Positions 1-8,749 of a stretch of 64,000 bases of DNA are shown here, one piece after another; within the stretch, counting starts at the first letter, position 1; each line of letters starts with the position of its first letter. The notes beneath the pieces were generated by a model that saw only the letters and a program-made list of their open reading frames with translations, was not told the DNA's origin and ran no database searches. Origin of the DNA: Candidatus Poribacteria bacterium (GTDB lineage Bacteria > Poribacteria > WGA-4E > WGA-3G); the NCBI GenBank assembly GCA_028818705.1, contig JAPPNJ010000067.1, forward strand, positions 1 to 64,000, in the 5' to 3' direction. The translations under genes and the position numbers were made by a program.

Positions 1-165
1 ATCTAACAGATTATGCTACAAATGGCAACTTAGACTATCTATAGGGTAACATGTTTTTTGGGAAACATCAAGGTGAGCTGTTGGGTACCATAGCATTATA
101 AATCCTGCCGAACGCTATGTGACATTGGTGTTGATTTGGCACTTTGTAAGCGCACCCGATCACTC
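1..165. other. Intergenic window edge, no gene seen
   Basis: No convincing coding region is visible. Near bases 51-69 a short imperfect stem (ATGTTT...AAACAT) lies downstream of the minus-strand PhyH gene and could help end its transcription, but there is no clear T-tract. The upstream context lies outside the window. Confidence 0.3.
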
Positions 166-990
166 TTACACCGTCAGCGTCACTGCATCCTGTTTTACAA
201 TGTCCTTGATATGCCCATACGGTGCAGATGCTACCAACTCTAACGTTTCCGGGGACAAACGATCCAGAATAGGCTGTGGGAAACTATGTGCCCCTGAGTA
301 TTGCGGGAAATACCGCAAAACGAGAAACCGTCGATCTCGATCCTTCGGTTTCCAGCGCAGCACGCCGTGCGTTAGTAATTCTGAGATAATTACGATATCC
401 CCTGCCTTCGGGGTGATATTGACGAAAACCGGATCATCAAGTGGATCAATGCCATCCGCCTCGTCAAGCGTCAGCAGTTCTTTTGGACGATCAAACTCGC
501 TCTTATGTGAACCTGGAATCACGATGAGTCCACCATCACCCGGATAGACATCGGTGAAATAGGGAAAGCAGACGAAGTTGTCGCAGTAAATACGCCCGTT
601 GTCAACCTCATAGCGGGTGCTATACCATCCGTAGTCGTCACGGGCACAGTGGAGACCACCGGGATTCACTTTTGCACGTTCACCAGTCTCCCACAAATCG
701 TGCTTATCATACTTCAGTGAACCTCTGCCAAACCGCGGCTGGTTGTCTGTCAACTCCTTGATAATGGGCCATAGCGAGGCGTGCGATGTTAAGCATTCAA
801 GCGATTTATCAAAGGCGAACCCGTGCTGATGGAGTCCTTGAATCTCAAAACCCAGTGGCAATTCATCAGACGGACACGAAATATACCTATCAACCGCTTC
901 AGCAGCCTCTGCTAATGCGTCACCGGTGATGACGTTCTCCAAGTGCAGGTACCCGGTTACATCAAACAGATAACGTTGTTTTGGTGTCAT
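166..990 (-). CDS. Phytanoyl-CoA dioxygenase (PhyH) family protein
   Basis: Predicted Fe(II)/2-oxoglutarate-dependent oxygenase of the PhyH family, 274 residues, with no signal peptide. I chose the ATG at 990 because AAGGA lies about ten bases upstream and the product then begins MTPKQRYLF, the usual start of these proteins; a longer frame runs to 1065. The core contains GGLHCARDDYG (about residues 112-120), a conserved IPGSHK (158-163) and a distal LLTHG with His208. The first metal site is unusual: His114 is followed by Asp at +4 or +5 rather than the usual HxD. It sits upstream of no obvious partner but is followed on the same strand by another PhyH gene. Substrate unknown; poribacterial genomes carry many such paralogues. 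Confidence 0.85.
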   Translation of the reverse strand: MTPKQRYLFDVTGYLHLENVITGDALAEAAEAVDRYISCPSDELPLGFEIQGLHQHGFAFDKSLECLTSHASLWPIIKELTDNQPRFGRGSLKYDKHDLWETGERAKVNPGGLHCARDDYGWYSTRYEVDNGRIYCDNFVCFPYFTDVYPGDGGLIVIPGSHKSEFDRPKELLTLDEADGIDPLDDPVFVNITPKAGDIVIISELLTHGVLRWKPKDRDRRFLVLRYFPQYSGAHSFPQPILDRLSPETLELVASAPYGHIKDIVKQDAVTLTV

Positions 991-1068
991 TCTTTTAATT
1001 TTCCTTGCGGTTCGGCTGCGTGGGTTGGTGGTTTTCACACCCCTCTCCGTAGAGCCGCTTTCCAAATG

Positions 1069-1105
1069 TAAAGCAAAGACAAATTATGCCATTTAAGGCA
1101 TAATT
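1069..1105. repeat. Dispersed repeat with palindrome, copy 1
   Basis: A segment reading GTAAAGCAAAGACAAATT followed by a TGCC-loop-GGCA palindrome. It matches, with a few substitutions, a segment at about 28716-28752. The stem is AATTATGCC...GGCATAATT. It lies between two PhyH genes and could act as a transcript hairpin. Confidence 0.55.
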
Positions 1106-1140
1106 TCGTTTCAAGCTACACGCTATACCACTGAGGGCAC

Positions 1141-2013
1141 TCATAACGCCATGTTAAAGTCTGTGCCGGTTACATTGCCTTTCACGTAGGCATCGCGGAA
1201 GAGCGTTTGACGTTTGGGCGGCATCTTTTCAAGCAATGCCTGTGGTGGTTTCGATAAACTCCATCGCTTATCCACTGAATTATAGGCGTTGAAAACCGCC
1301 ACTCGATCAGTATCCGGATTTTGCCAAGGTTGCCCGCTATGTGTAAGAGCCTCGGTAAAAATAATGACCGATCCAGCGGGACAAGAATAGGTATCCCAGA
1401 ACTCCCACTCTTGTGTGTGGGCACCCTCTGGGGCAGTATATGCCGCTTTGTGACTGCCTGTAATGAACATCGTGCCACCGTCGTCCTTCTCCACGGGGTT
1501 AAGTTCCCAGACGACGCGCGTCAAACCGCTATAAGCCTGACCGGGGAGACACGAGTACTGATGGCAGTCTCCGGGCATTCGCAACATACCGTTGCCGTTG
1601 TGTGCGTGGAACTTAAAAGGCATCTCGTCACTCGTAGAACGCAACGCCAGAAAACTCATCTCCATGCGGAAGCCATAACATACATCCGAAGCAAGATAGG
1701 ACGATGCGAGAAATTCATTTCCGAATGCCACCACAACCGGATGATCTGTGAGTTGTTCCAAGGGACCGCCGTAAGTAGAGCGGTGGTGCTGTGGAATGGT
1801 TTCGGGCGCGTGCTTTAAACGGTAACAGAAATCGCGCATCTCCTCGATTTCCGAATCTGTTAGGACACCGGGAACCAAAAGCCAACCGTTCTTGTCGAAG
1901 AGATATTTTTGTTCCTGTGTTAGAGGCACAACAGGTTTCCCATCGGCGTTTGTCTGTGTAATATCAGCAGATGTTGTTGCCAATGGGCTCCCTAAGTCCT
2001 TGTTGAATTTCAT
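1141..2013 (-). CDS. Phytanoyl-CoA dioxygenase (PhyH) family protein
   Basis: Predicted Fe(II)/2-oxoglutarate oxygenase, 290 residues. The ATG at 2013 is preceded by AAGGAG eight bases upstream, so the upstream extension to 2121, which would overlap the aldo/keto reductase, is not used. Family hallmarks are LTQEQKYLFDKNGW near residue 31-44, FITGSHK (184-189) and ALTHSGQPW with His225. The position of the HxD motif reads FHAH (His136, His138), so the usual aspartate ligand is absent or replaced. This could mean an altered metal site or a non-oxygenase role. It lies 55 bases downstream of the aldo/keto reductase gene and may be co-transcribed with it. Confidence 0.85.
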   Translation of the reverse strand: MKFNKDLGSPLATTSADITQTNADGKPVVPLTQEQKYLFDKNGWLLVPGVLTDSEIEEMRDFCYRLKHAPETIPQHHRSTYGGPLEQLTDHPVVVAFGNEFLASSYLASDVCYGFRMEMSFLALRSTSDEMPFKFHAHNGNGMLRMPGDCHQYSCLPGQAYSGLTRVVWELNPVEKDDGGTMFITGSHKAAYTAPEGAHTQEWEFWDTYSCPAGSVIIFTEALTHSGQPWQNPDTDRVAVFNAYNSVDKRWSLSKPPQALLEKMPPKRQTLFRDAYVKGNVTGTDFNMAL

Positions 2014-2068
2014 CAATCCACTCCTTTTTAACCAACGTTGGGCAAAGGGGATCCACCCCAACGCGCAA

Positions 2069-3052
2069 CTAATGGATACGTCCACCCGCAAAATAGTCTG
2101 GATCTTCCCCGAGTTTCTCAAGCAGCGGTGCGGTTACTTTGTCGAGACTGGCAATTACATCAGCAGATGGTGAATAGGCAGCAACATGTAGGTTCTGCTC
2201 TAATTCATCTATATTCCGAGTGCCGACGAGCATACACGTGATACCGGGTCTCGCCATCGCCCATGCAATTGCCAGCCGACTCATCGGAACTCCCTCGGCT
2301 TCCGTGATTTCCCGGATGCCTTCCAGCGTCTCAAACATTTCTTCTTCCGCACCTTCTTCACCGTGCGAAGCCTCGGGACGTTCATCCCGAAAATGGCGAA
2401 ACCGAGCATGCACTGGGGGTATCTCATCTGCGCTTTTATACTGTCCAGTCAAAATTCCTTGTAGCAGTGGCATATATCCCAAGATGCCGACATTTTGCTC
2501 TCTACATAGTGGTAGTACTCCCGGTTCTATTGCGCGCGATAAAAGGTTATAGCAGACCTGATTTACGGCAATAGTTGCCCCTGTGTTAAGAGCGGCTGTG
2601 AGTTGTGCCACCCCAAAGTTACTCACACCGATGGCGCGGATGAGTCCATCCTCTTGCAGACGCATCAATTCAGCCATGCTCTCTTCGATAGCAAACTCGT
2701 CATGGGGCCAGTGAATCATGTAGATGTCAACATAATCTGTTTGCAATCGCTGGAGACTTCCTTCGCAATGCTCCCGCATCGCAGCGGGATCTGGTCTGCT
2801 TATCTTCGTGCCGATGATCGCCTCGTGTCGTCTGCCCTCCAGTGCGACAGCGAGTGCCTCTTCGCTCCGTCCAGAGTTGTAACCTTCTGCTGTATCGAAG
2901 AAATTGATGCCAGCATCCAACGCGGCATTCACAACAGCGGTAACATCTGATTGTGCTTGTGGTCCCCAATAATCACCACCACCGTACGACCAGCAACCTA
3001 TTCCCATCGATGAAATCTCAATGCCAGATTTTCCACATGTACGCTTTTCCAT
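2069..3052 (-). CDS. Aldo/keto reductase
   Basis: NAD(P)H-dependent aldo/keto reductase of the TIM-barrel AKR superfamily, 327 residues, cytoplasmic. The catalytic tetrad is visible: Asp53 and Tyr58 in FFDTAEGY, Lys83 in IIGTK and His114 in YMIHWPHDE. The ATG at 3052 has GGAG about nine bases upstream and gives the typical start MEKRTCGKSGIE; the longer frame to 3115 adds an atypical leader. The C-terminal half contains GVSNFG and VGTRN cofactor-binding patterns. Neighbouring PhyH and TIM-barrel genes on the same strand suggest a catabolic cluster, but the substrate is unknown. Confidence 0.92.
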   Translation of the reverse strand: MEKRTCGKSGIEISSMGIGCWSYGGGDYWGPQAQSDVTAVVNAALDAGINFFDTAEGYNSGRSEEALAVALEGRRHEAIIGTKISRPDPAAMREHCEGSLQRLQTDYVDIYMIHWPHDEFAIEESMAELMRLQEDGLIRAIGVSNFGVAQLTAALNTGATIAVNQVCYNLLSRAIEPGVLPLCREQNVGILGYMPLLQGILTGQYKSADEIPPVHARFRHFRDERPEASHGEEGAEEEMFETLEGIREITEAEGVPMSRLAIAWAMARPGITCMLVGTRNIDELEQNLHVAAYSPSADVIASLDKVTAPLLEKLGEDPDYFAGGRIH

Positions 3053-3155
3053 TTTTTTAGTCTCCAATGAAGTGTAAAGGGTCCGACCGGTACGGTTACA
3101 AACCGCACCTACCAACGCAGTGCGTAAGTCCTATCCTATTAATTTTGGTACTGAA

Positions 3156-3992
3156 CTACGCCAATTCTTCACAGAGTTCCCCAATCAATTGGGCATTTTC
3201 ACCAATTTGATCGCCGAATTGCTGATACATACCGAGCAATAATGGATCGATCGGTTTCGTGTTCTCCAATGCGAATTTGATTTCTTCCCGAATTTGCTGT
3301 GGACTTCCGATTGTCCTACCGGCTGCGAGTACCTTGAAAATGAGGCACGGCTTATCTGTGCGCTGTATCGCTTTGCACATTTCATCACGGTCTTCTCTCG
3401 CATAGATTTCGCCCAAAGCAGCGTAACCGAATTTTTCCCTAAACTTATCAGCACCACCGTGGAGATTATAGAGCCCAGTCATATAGTAGTCTATATCCCA
3501 CGCTTCATCTTCAGCAATATGTAAAAGCTTTGGATCATGCACAGACAAACCGACCAAAACTCCAGTATCGCGAATCCGTTTGAGGATGTCCTGTAGGTGA
3601 TCGAGCCTATTTTCGCGCAAACACCGGTGTCCAACACCACCACCGTGCGGTGCCATGCCGAACGGATTGTGCTTCGCCGCTTCAAAGACAGCATCGGGTT
3701 CATCATACCAAAGCCCACCTGGACTGAGGCAGAACCAGTTCATCGTGCCACCTTCATCCCGATAACGCTGCAGATCGGAAAGCGATCGGTCGGTCAGACT
3801 ATTCTGCCAGCCATTAAGCCCCGCCTCTTCTGCTCGTTTGAGTGTAGCTACGACTCGTTCCGGCGTATGGTACGCTTTTTGATGCTGTGAAAGGAGTTGA
3901 TTAAAGTGAGAATAGCCGTAAATCGGGTTATCCCCTATCACCAACTTACTGATTTGATGATTACAAAACGAGATTTTCGGTAAAGTCGCCAC
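3156..3992 (-). CDS. Uncharacterised predicted TIM-barrel protein, paralogue of the 30197 gene
   Basis: Protein of 278 residues that I cannot assign to a named family. GTG start at 3992, with GGAGG seven bases upstream. It is clearly related to the product of 30197-31120: both have LVIGDNP or LIIGGNP near the N-terminus, an HDP motif in the middle (SVHDPKLL versus GTHDPQIL), FKVLAAGR or IKVLAAGR, and a C-terminal GMYxQF block. The alternation of short hydrophobic strands and helices suggests a TIM barrel, possibly a distant aldo/keto-reductase-like or aldolase-like fold, but no standard catalytic set is seen. It lies in the same minus-strand run as the aldo/keto reductase. Function unknown. 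Confidence 0.8.
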   Translation of the reverse strand: MATLPKISFCNHQISKLVIGDNPIYGYSHFNQLLSQHQKAYHTPERVVATLKRAEEAGLNGWQNSLTDRSLSDLQRYRDEGGTMNWFCLSPGGLWYDEPDAVFEAAKHNPFGMAPHGGGVGHRCLRENRLDHLQDILKRIRDTGVLVGLSVHDPKLLHIAEDEAWDIDYYMTGLYNLHGGADKFREKFGYAALGEIYAREDRDEMCKAIQRTDKPCLIFKVLAAGRTIGSPQQIREEIKFALENTKPIDPLLLGMYQQFGDQIGENAQLIGELCEELA

Positions 3993-4048
3993 TGTCTATC
4001 CTCCAGAAGTGCACGCTGGATGAAGTAAAGGACATTTCCAAAACGTGC

Positions 4049-5125
4049 CTAATCAAACAGAAATCCTTCTAAAACAGACACATCAATCTCACGTACGAGA
4101 TGCAACACTAATTCTAACGTTGCTGTATAGTCATCAATGTTGATAATTGAGACATGACTATGGACATAACGGGCAGGCACACCAAGCACAATAGAAGGTA
4201 CGCCAGCGTTAACTTGATGAATCGAACCACCGTCGGTCCCACCAGATTGACGAACCGCGATTTGATATGGAATCTGGTGTCGCTCCGCGGTTTCAATCAC
4301 AAATTCTCCTAATTTTGGATTGACAATCATGGAGGGATCGTACAACCGAATTTGTACGCCGCCACCGAGTTTACCCTGAGAGACACTACTGCCCAATCCA
4401 GGCGTATCATCTGCAGGCGGTCCTTCAAGCACAATCGCAATATCTGGCGCAACGCTTGCTGTGACTGTTCTTGCCCCTCGCAATCCGACCTCTTCTTGAA
4501 CACTCCCAGCACTAATAACGGTATTCGGATGGTTCTCAAGCTTCAAGAGTGCCTCAATAACGATCGCAACACCGACGCGATTATCGAACGCTTTCGCGGA
4601 AAACAATTTACTGTTTTTCATCGGCATAAAGGGTCCGTAGGGCGCGATTGGGCATCCGGGTATCACACCAAATTCCTCCATCGCTTGTTCTCTACTTTCG
4701 GCACCCACATCAATAAAAAGGTCTTTCATATCCGCAACTTTATCACGGGCACCAGCACCGAGCAAGTGTGGTGGCGTAGAGCCGATAATCCCCGGCACTT
4801 TGCCAAGTTTCGTTGTGATAGTTACACGTTGTGCTAACAGGGTGTGCGCCCACCATCCACCCACAGGTAGGAATTTGATATAACCATCATCCGTTACATT
4901 CTGCACGATAAAGCCGACTTCGTCCATGTGCGAATCGAGCAGGATTCTCGGATGTTCTGCGCTTCCAACCCGCGTACAGAAAATACTACCGAGTCTATCG
5001 GTACCTATCGCGCCGGTATCCGAGAGTTTATCGCGAAAAATCTTTCGCACCTCCGCCTCAAACCCAGGAATTCCATCTGCTTGTGTTAGCGATTTGAGTA
5101 GTTCGATTGATGTTTCAGCCATCAT
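4049..5125 (-). CDS. M42 family metallopeptidase (glutamyl aminopeptidase / endoglucanase-like)
   Basis: Di-metal aminopeptidase of the M42 family, 358 residues, cytoplasmic and usually a large oligomer. Metal and catalytic motifs are in order: SHMDEVGF (His66, Asp68), KAFDNRVG (Asp181), the EE pair Glu211-Glu212 in VQEEVGLRG, VLEGP (Glu234) and HSHVSI near 322-327. The length is typical. Two adjacent ATG codons follow AAGGA at 5122-5125; either could be the start. A strong minus-strand promoter (TTGTCA-17-TATAAT) lies 37-65 bases upstream, inside a perfect inverted repeat, so the gene is probably the first of its transcript. Confidence 0.92.
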   Translation of the reverse strand: MMAETSIELLKSLTQADGIPGFEAEVRKIFRDKLSDTGAIGTDRLGSIFCTRVGSAEHPRILLDSHMDEVGFIVQNVTDDGYIKFLPVGGWWAHTLLAQRVTITTKLGKVPGIIGSTPPHLLGAGARDKVADMKDLFIDVGAESREQAMEEFGVIPGCPIAPYGPFMPMKNSKLFSAKAFDNRVGVAIVIEALLKLENHPNTVISAGSVQEEVGLRGARTVTASVAPDIAIVLEGPPADDTPGLGSSVSQGKLGGGVQIRLYDPSMIVNPKLGEFVIETAERHQIPYQIAVRQSGGTDGGSIHQVNAGVPSIVLGVPARYVHSHVSIINIDDYTATLELVLHLVREIDVSVLEGFLFD

Positions 5126-5190
5126 TGTGTTCCTTCGGCAATTGTGCTATAATTTGAAGGCATTATAGCACGGTTGATATTTTGTGACAA
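5125..5190. promoter_or_regulatory. Back-to-back promoters sharing a perfect palindrome
   Basis: On the minus strand, TTGTCA (5185-5190) and TATAAT (5162-5167) are 17 bases apart and point to the M42 peptidase gene. On the plus strand, TTGTGT (5125-5130) and TATAAT (5148-5153) are also 17 apart and point to the dehydrogenase gene at 5330. Both -10 boxes lie in the arms of the perfect inverted repeat GTGCTATAAT (5144-5153) / ATTATAGCAC (5162-5171). The arrangement is symmetrical and would let one bound regulator control both directions. Confidence 0.6.
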
Positions 5191-5329
5191 CTTTTAACGA
5201 GCAATACATTTTGTAAGTAGCCATGAAAAAAAGACGAACTAACCCATATAATACAAATTGGATACAACCCCTAAGTTCAAATGACGATATAAAGATCCAC
5301 ACTACACACGAGGCAGGAGTAAGCTCGAA

Positions 5330-6355
5330 ATGAACAAAACCGCTAAGATTCGGGTTGGCGTTATCGGAACAGGACGCATCGGCAGATTACACATTAAACA
5401 CATCGCTCAGAACATACCGGAAGCTGAACTTGTGGCACTTTGCAGCTTGGACCCTCCCAGTATGGATAGCCTTGCGGAACAGTTTAATGTGGCACAGACT
5501 ACAGACAAGTATACAGAACTATTAACCGACCCACAGATTGACGCGGTGCTCATTACATCTGCTACCAACACACACGTGGAAATTAGCCAAGCGGCTGCTA
5601 AAGCAGGAAAACACATCTTTTGTGAAAAACCGATTGCGTTAGATTTGAAACAGATCGACGAAACTTTAGCTATTGTAGAGGAAACAGGGGTTAAGTTTCA
5701 GGTAGGTCTTCAGCGTAGGTTTGATGCGAGTTTCATGCGAATCCGCGAAGCAGTTGCCTCTGGAGAGATTGGTGAACCGCACATCATGCGAATTACGAGT
5801 CGCGATCCAGCACCACCACCGATTGAATACATCAAGGTCTCCGGTGGCATTTTTCTTGACATGACTATTCACGATTTCGATATGGCGCGCTATCTCATTG
5901 GGGACGAGGTAGTGGAGATTTATGCGACAGGCGGCGTGCGCGTAGACCCAGCAATCGGTGCAGCAGGCGACATTGACACGGCTGTTATTACCTTACAATT
6001 CAAGAACGGGGTCATCGCAACCATTGATAACAGTAGAGAGGCTACTTACGGTTACGATCAACGTGTTGAAGTTTTCGGCTCAAAGGGGATGGTTATGGCA
6101 ACAAATCCATTGAGAGATACCGTCACCTTTACTGGTAGCAAGGAGACTCGTGCTGCATTACCGCCGTATTTTTTCGTGGAACGCTATAAGGCGGCATACC
6201 TCTCAGAATTAAAAGCGTTTTGTGCGTGTATTCAAGACGGGACACCACCACCAGTTACAGGTGAGGATGGACGGGCACCGGTTGTGATAGGATTGGCTGC
6301 TATGAAGTCGCTTCGTGAAAATCGACCCGTTCTCCTATCGGAGATCTCGCCTTAG
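5330..6355 (+). CDS. Gfo/Idh/MocA family oxidoreductase, inositol 2-dehydrogenase-like
   Basis: NAD(P)-dependent dehydrogenase of 341 residues. The N-terminal Rossmann motif GVIGTGRIGRLH (about residues 10-21) binds the cofactor. The family signature EKPIALD (about 98-104) carries the catalytic-region lysine, and the C-terminal half is the alpha/beta domain that forms the sheet interface. AGGAG lies upstream of the ATG. Overall resemblance is closest to myo-inositol 2-dehydrogenase (IolG) proteins, but the family covers many sugars, so the substrate is open. It is transcribed alone and divergently from the M42 peptidase. Confidence 0.9.
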   Translation: MNKTAKIRVGVIGTGRIGRLHIKHIAQNIPEAELVALCSLDPPSMDSLAEQFNVAQTTDKYTELLTDPQIDAVLITSATNTHVEISQAAAKAGKHIFCEKPIALDLKQIDETLAIVEETGVKFQVGLQRRFDASFMRIREAVASGEIGEPHIMRITSRDPAPPPIEYIKVSGGIFLDMTIHDFDMARYLIGDEVVEIYATGGVRVDPAIGAAGDIDTAVITLQFKNGVIATIDNSREATYGYDQRVEVFGSKGMVMATNPLRDTVTFTGSKETRAALPPYFFVERYKAAYLSELKAFCACIQDGTPPPVTGEDGRAPVVIGLAAMKSLRENRPVLLSEISP

Positions 6356-6371
6356 GAATTCATGAAGCGCA

Positions 6372-7100
6372 TCAATGACCACCGACATCGCCGACTTCGA
6401 TTTCAATCTCGTCTCGACTTCTAACGCGTTCGACGAGTCCATCTCGGATGTCTACAATCCTGTCAGAGACATCAAGCATTTTCAGATCGTGTGTGGCAGA
6501 GATGATAGTAACGCCCTGCTCCTCATTCAGGCGTTTAATGAGGTCAATAATTTCACGTCCGATAACGGTATCAAGATTTGCTGTCGGTTCATCAGCAAGG
6601 ACGATACTTGGATCATTGGCAAGGGCTCTGGCGATGGCGACGCGTTGACGTTGACCACCCGATAACTCATCGGGAAGGTGATACATCCGATCTCCCAAAC
6701 CTACCATGTCCAGTAGTTCTTCCGCTTTCTCATTGCGTGCTCTTTCAGGGAGACCGGCAAAAATCATCGGCAGCGTTACATTTCCATGCGCGCTTCGGAC
6801 AGGCAATAGGTTGTAACTCTGAAAAATATACCCTACCCGGTGGCATCGAAATGCTGCAATCTGTCTCTGTGATAGTTGGGACATATTTTGTCCATCAATG
6901 TAAACCTGCCCTTCTGTAGGCGTATCAAGTGCACCAATCATGTTAAAGAGGGTAGATTTTCCAGAACCGGAAGGTCCCATCAACGAAATGTACTCCCCGC
7001 GCTCAATTTCAATATTGATGCCATCCAAAGCACGAAGGACGTTTGACCCCATTCGATATTCTTTGACGACATCTTCAGTTCTCACAACAATATCAGCCAT
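6372..7100 (-). CDS. ABC transporter ATP-binding protein (MacB/LolD-type)
   Basis: ATPase subunit of a type VII (MacB/LolD/FtsE-like) ABC system, 242 residues. Walker A GPSGSGKST (about 41-49), the Q-loop region, signature LSGGQRQRVAIARAL (about 145-159) and Walker B IVLADEPTANLD are all intact. The start has AAGGAAAAGGCT directly upstream of ATG. The permease gene lies 100 bases upstream on the same strand, so the two form an operon. Such systems move lipoproteins or hydrophobic substrates from the inner membrane, or power mechanotransmission; the substrate here is unknown. Confidence 0.93.
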   Translation of the reverse strand: MADIVVRTEDVVKEYRMGSNVLRALDGINIEIERGEYISLMGPSGSGKSTLFNMIGALDTPTEGQVYIDGQNMSQLSQRQIAAFRCHRVGYIFQSYNLLPVRSAHGNVTLPMIFAGLPERARNEKAEELLDMVGLGDRMYHLPDELSGGQRQRVAIARALANDPSIVLADEPTANLDTVIGREIIDLIKRLNEEQGVTIISATHDLKMLDVSDRIVDIRDGLVERVRSRDEIEIEVGDVGGH

Positions 7101-7200
7101 AGCCTTTTCCTTTTTTCGCCTCTGATTTCTTCTCCAAGGGGATTATCGATTCGAGCCTGATCTTTCTCCTATGCAGCGTTACAAAAAACGCTAATGGCAC

Positions 7201-7878
7201 CTACACCTCGGTTCGCATTGCCTCAGCTGGAGGGAGTTTTGCCGCACGCCACGCTGGGAACGATGAACCTATCACAGCCAAAACCATACCCAAAAAACAT
7301 CCCAGTAAGATGACAAGTATTACACCCAGTTGCATTGGCCCATCCTCAGGCTGTGCCGGTAACAAAGGGAAATAGAAAAACAGATCTAATCCATAGTCCT
7401 TAAGTCCCAAAAGAACTGCTCCGAGTGTTCCGATGAGCGCGCCGATAAGTGCTCCTGAAAATCCTTGGAACCCTGATTCAAGTAGGAAGAGTCGAACCAC
7501 GAAACCATCTAACGCCCCGAGACATTTCATCGTACCAATTTCGCGGAAGCGTTCCGTGACCGCCATCAACATCGAATTTGCAATCCCTACCACGCAGACA
7601 ATCAAGGACATAACAATAAGCCAGATATCTTTCGTGGAAATCCCTTTTTCCGTTGTCTCTTCAAAAGTATTAATTGTCGATTGTCGCCCGCTCTCCTGTA
7701 AAGCGAGGCCGATTTCATTACTTGTCCAGACTGAAACTAAGAATGCGATGCCCAGTGTGATGCCCGCCGTCGTGATAATCGAACGTCCAAAACGGATTTT
7801 CAAACTTTGAAAACTAATCCGTAGCGATTCCAGAAATGGGAGATCAATCTGTTCTTCAATTGGTGTTCTTTGCTGCAA
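7201..7878 (-). CDS. Compact FtsX/MacB-like ABC transporter permease
   Basis: Permease of 225 residues with TTG as the likely start (7878), preceded by AAGGAGG seven bases upstream. It has one membrane segment near residues 33-53, a short external loop of about 40 residues, then three membrane segments containing the conserved ERxREIGTMKCLGA coupling helix and the C-terminal FPAWRAAKLPPAEAMR signature of the MacB/FtsX family. Members usually have around 400 residues with a large periplasmic domain; here that domain is almost absent. It is paired with the ATPase at 6372-7100. Confidence 0.88.
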   Translation of the reverse strand: MQQRTPIEEQIDLPFLESLRISFQSLKIRFGRSIITTAGITLGIAFLVSVWTSNEIGLALQESGRQSTINTFEETTEKGISTKDIWLIVMSLIVCVVGIANSMLMAVTERFREIGTMKCLGALDGFVVRLFLLESGFQGFSGALIGALIGTLGAVLLGLKDYGLDLFFYFPLLPAQPEDGPMQLGVILVILLGCFLGMVLAVIGSSFPAWRAAKLPPAEAMRTEV

Positions 7879-8012
7879 ATCTCTGCCTCCTTAATTTGTA
7901 TCTCTCGTGTATTGTACCAAATTTACAATTTAAAGTCAAGTTTTTGGTAAGACAATTTAGGGTCATTTAGTTTTAAGAGTTTATTGACAGTTGCCCCTTT
8001 TTTTCCGAACTA

Positions 8013-8037
8013 GCGAGGTTAGGAAACCTCGCCTACC
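8013..8037. repeat. Dispersed hairpin element (GCGAGGTT type)
   Basis: Perfect 8-bp stem GCGAGGTT / AACCTCGC with the loop AGGA, followed by CTACC. The same 27-base stretch occurs at about 53824-53850. It belongs to a larger set of intergenic hairpins in this window with different stems and a CTAC-containing 3' flank. Confidence 0.7.
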
Positions 8038-8064
8038 GGGTTAGAGGGAAAAAAGCGTATGTGA

Positions 8065-8093
8065 TTGACGCTTCAGCGTTTTCCTGCTATAAT
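8065..8093 (+). promoter_or_regulatory. Sigma-70-type promoter for the 8117 gene
   Basis: TTGACG (8065-8070), 17-base spacer, TATAAT (8088-8093). This is one of the closest matches to consensus in the window. The predicted transcript start is near 8100, about 17 bases before the ATG. The spacer contains the short palindrome ACGCTTCAGCGT. Confidence 0.75.
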
Positions 8094-8116
8094 AGTTGCA
8101 AAGGTAGGACAAACCG

Positions 8117-8725
8117 ATGTCTCGATATCTTTCCTGTTTTCCACTACTACTGTTATCTATCGGTATGTTGTGTTGGTGTACACCGATTTCTGCACACGAC
8201 GCTTTCTATCCACATCATCGTGAAGATTTTGAAAACATGACGCGGCGTCGTGAATTAAGAGGGACCGTTATCCTCAGCACTATCGCTTTCGTTGGCGTCG
8301 TAGGTACGATAATCTACATGGCGTTGCGGAAAAGTAGTACCGATAACAAAACAGATCAGATAGAAGCAAAAACTGTTCAGGAACGCTTAGCGTACGCCGC
8401 AAACAACGCCGCAACAGCCGCCCGACATGCTCTCAATACTAATAGCAATATCGGAGAAGCAGTCGCAACGGCACTCACAACCTACGCCGAAACTTCCGGT
8501 GTATCATGGCAACGGCGTTCTTACAGACAAAGCAGTGCCGAATCCATTCCATACCAAATTCGGTGCAAAATTGGAGACGATGTTGTCACTCTCAGCATCA
8601 ATGCGAGCGTCATTGAAGTAAAAGCTGACTACTATTTTTCTAAGACAGGTCTCGGTTCACAAGGTAGCTCGAAAGGGGCAAGTGCAACTGCCGTGCTGAG
8701 AATCAGCGGTGAGGAAGAGAGATAG
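8117..8725 (+). CDS. Membrane-anchored protein of unknown function
   Basis: 202 residues with no recognised family. The N-terminus has a cleavable-type signal (hydrophobic residues 8-23, then SAHDAFYPHH). A second hydrophobic segment near residues 50-68 (ILSTIAFVGVVGTIIYMAL) is followed by a charged, helical stretch. The rest, rich in Ala, Thr and Ser, looks like a soluble extracytoplasmic domain with alternating strands. It is transcribed alone from a strong promoter and is flanked by convergent LarB. Function unknown. Confidence 0.75.
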   Translation: MSRYLSCFPLLLLSIGMLCWCTPISAHDAFYPHHREDFENMTRRRELRGTVILSTIAFVGVVGTIIYMALRKSSTDNKTDQIEAKTVQERLAYAANNAATAARHALNTNSNIGEAVATALTTYAETSGVSWQRRSYRQSSAESIPYQIRCKIGDDVVTLSINASVIEVKADYYFSKTGLGSQGSSKGASATAVLRISGEEER

Positions 8726-8749
8726 GACTTGATACGAGAGATTTGTAAT

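Noticed and set aside
119-547. Open frame opposite the first PhyH gene
   Set aside because: It is antisense to a well-supported gene, with low-complexity composition and no ribosome site. Many similar shadow frames across the window were left out for the same reason.
2603-2950. Open frame opposite the aldo/keto reductase
   Set aside because: Antisense shadow of a conserved enzyme; no start signal.
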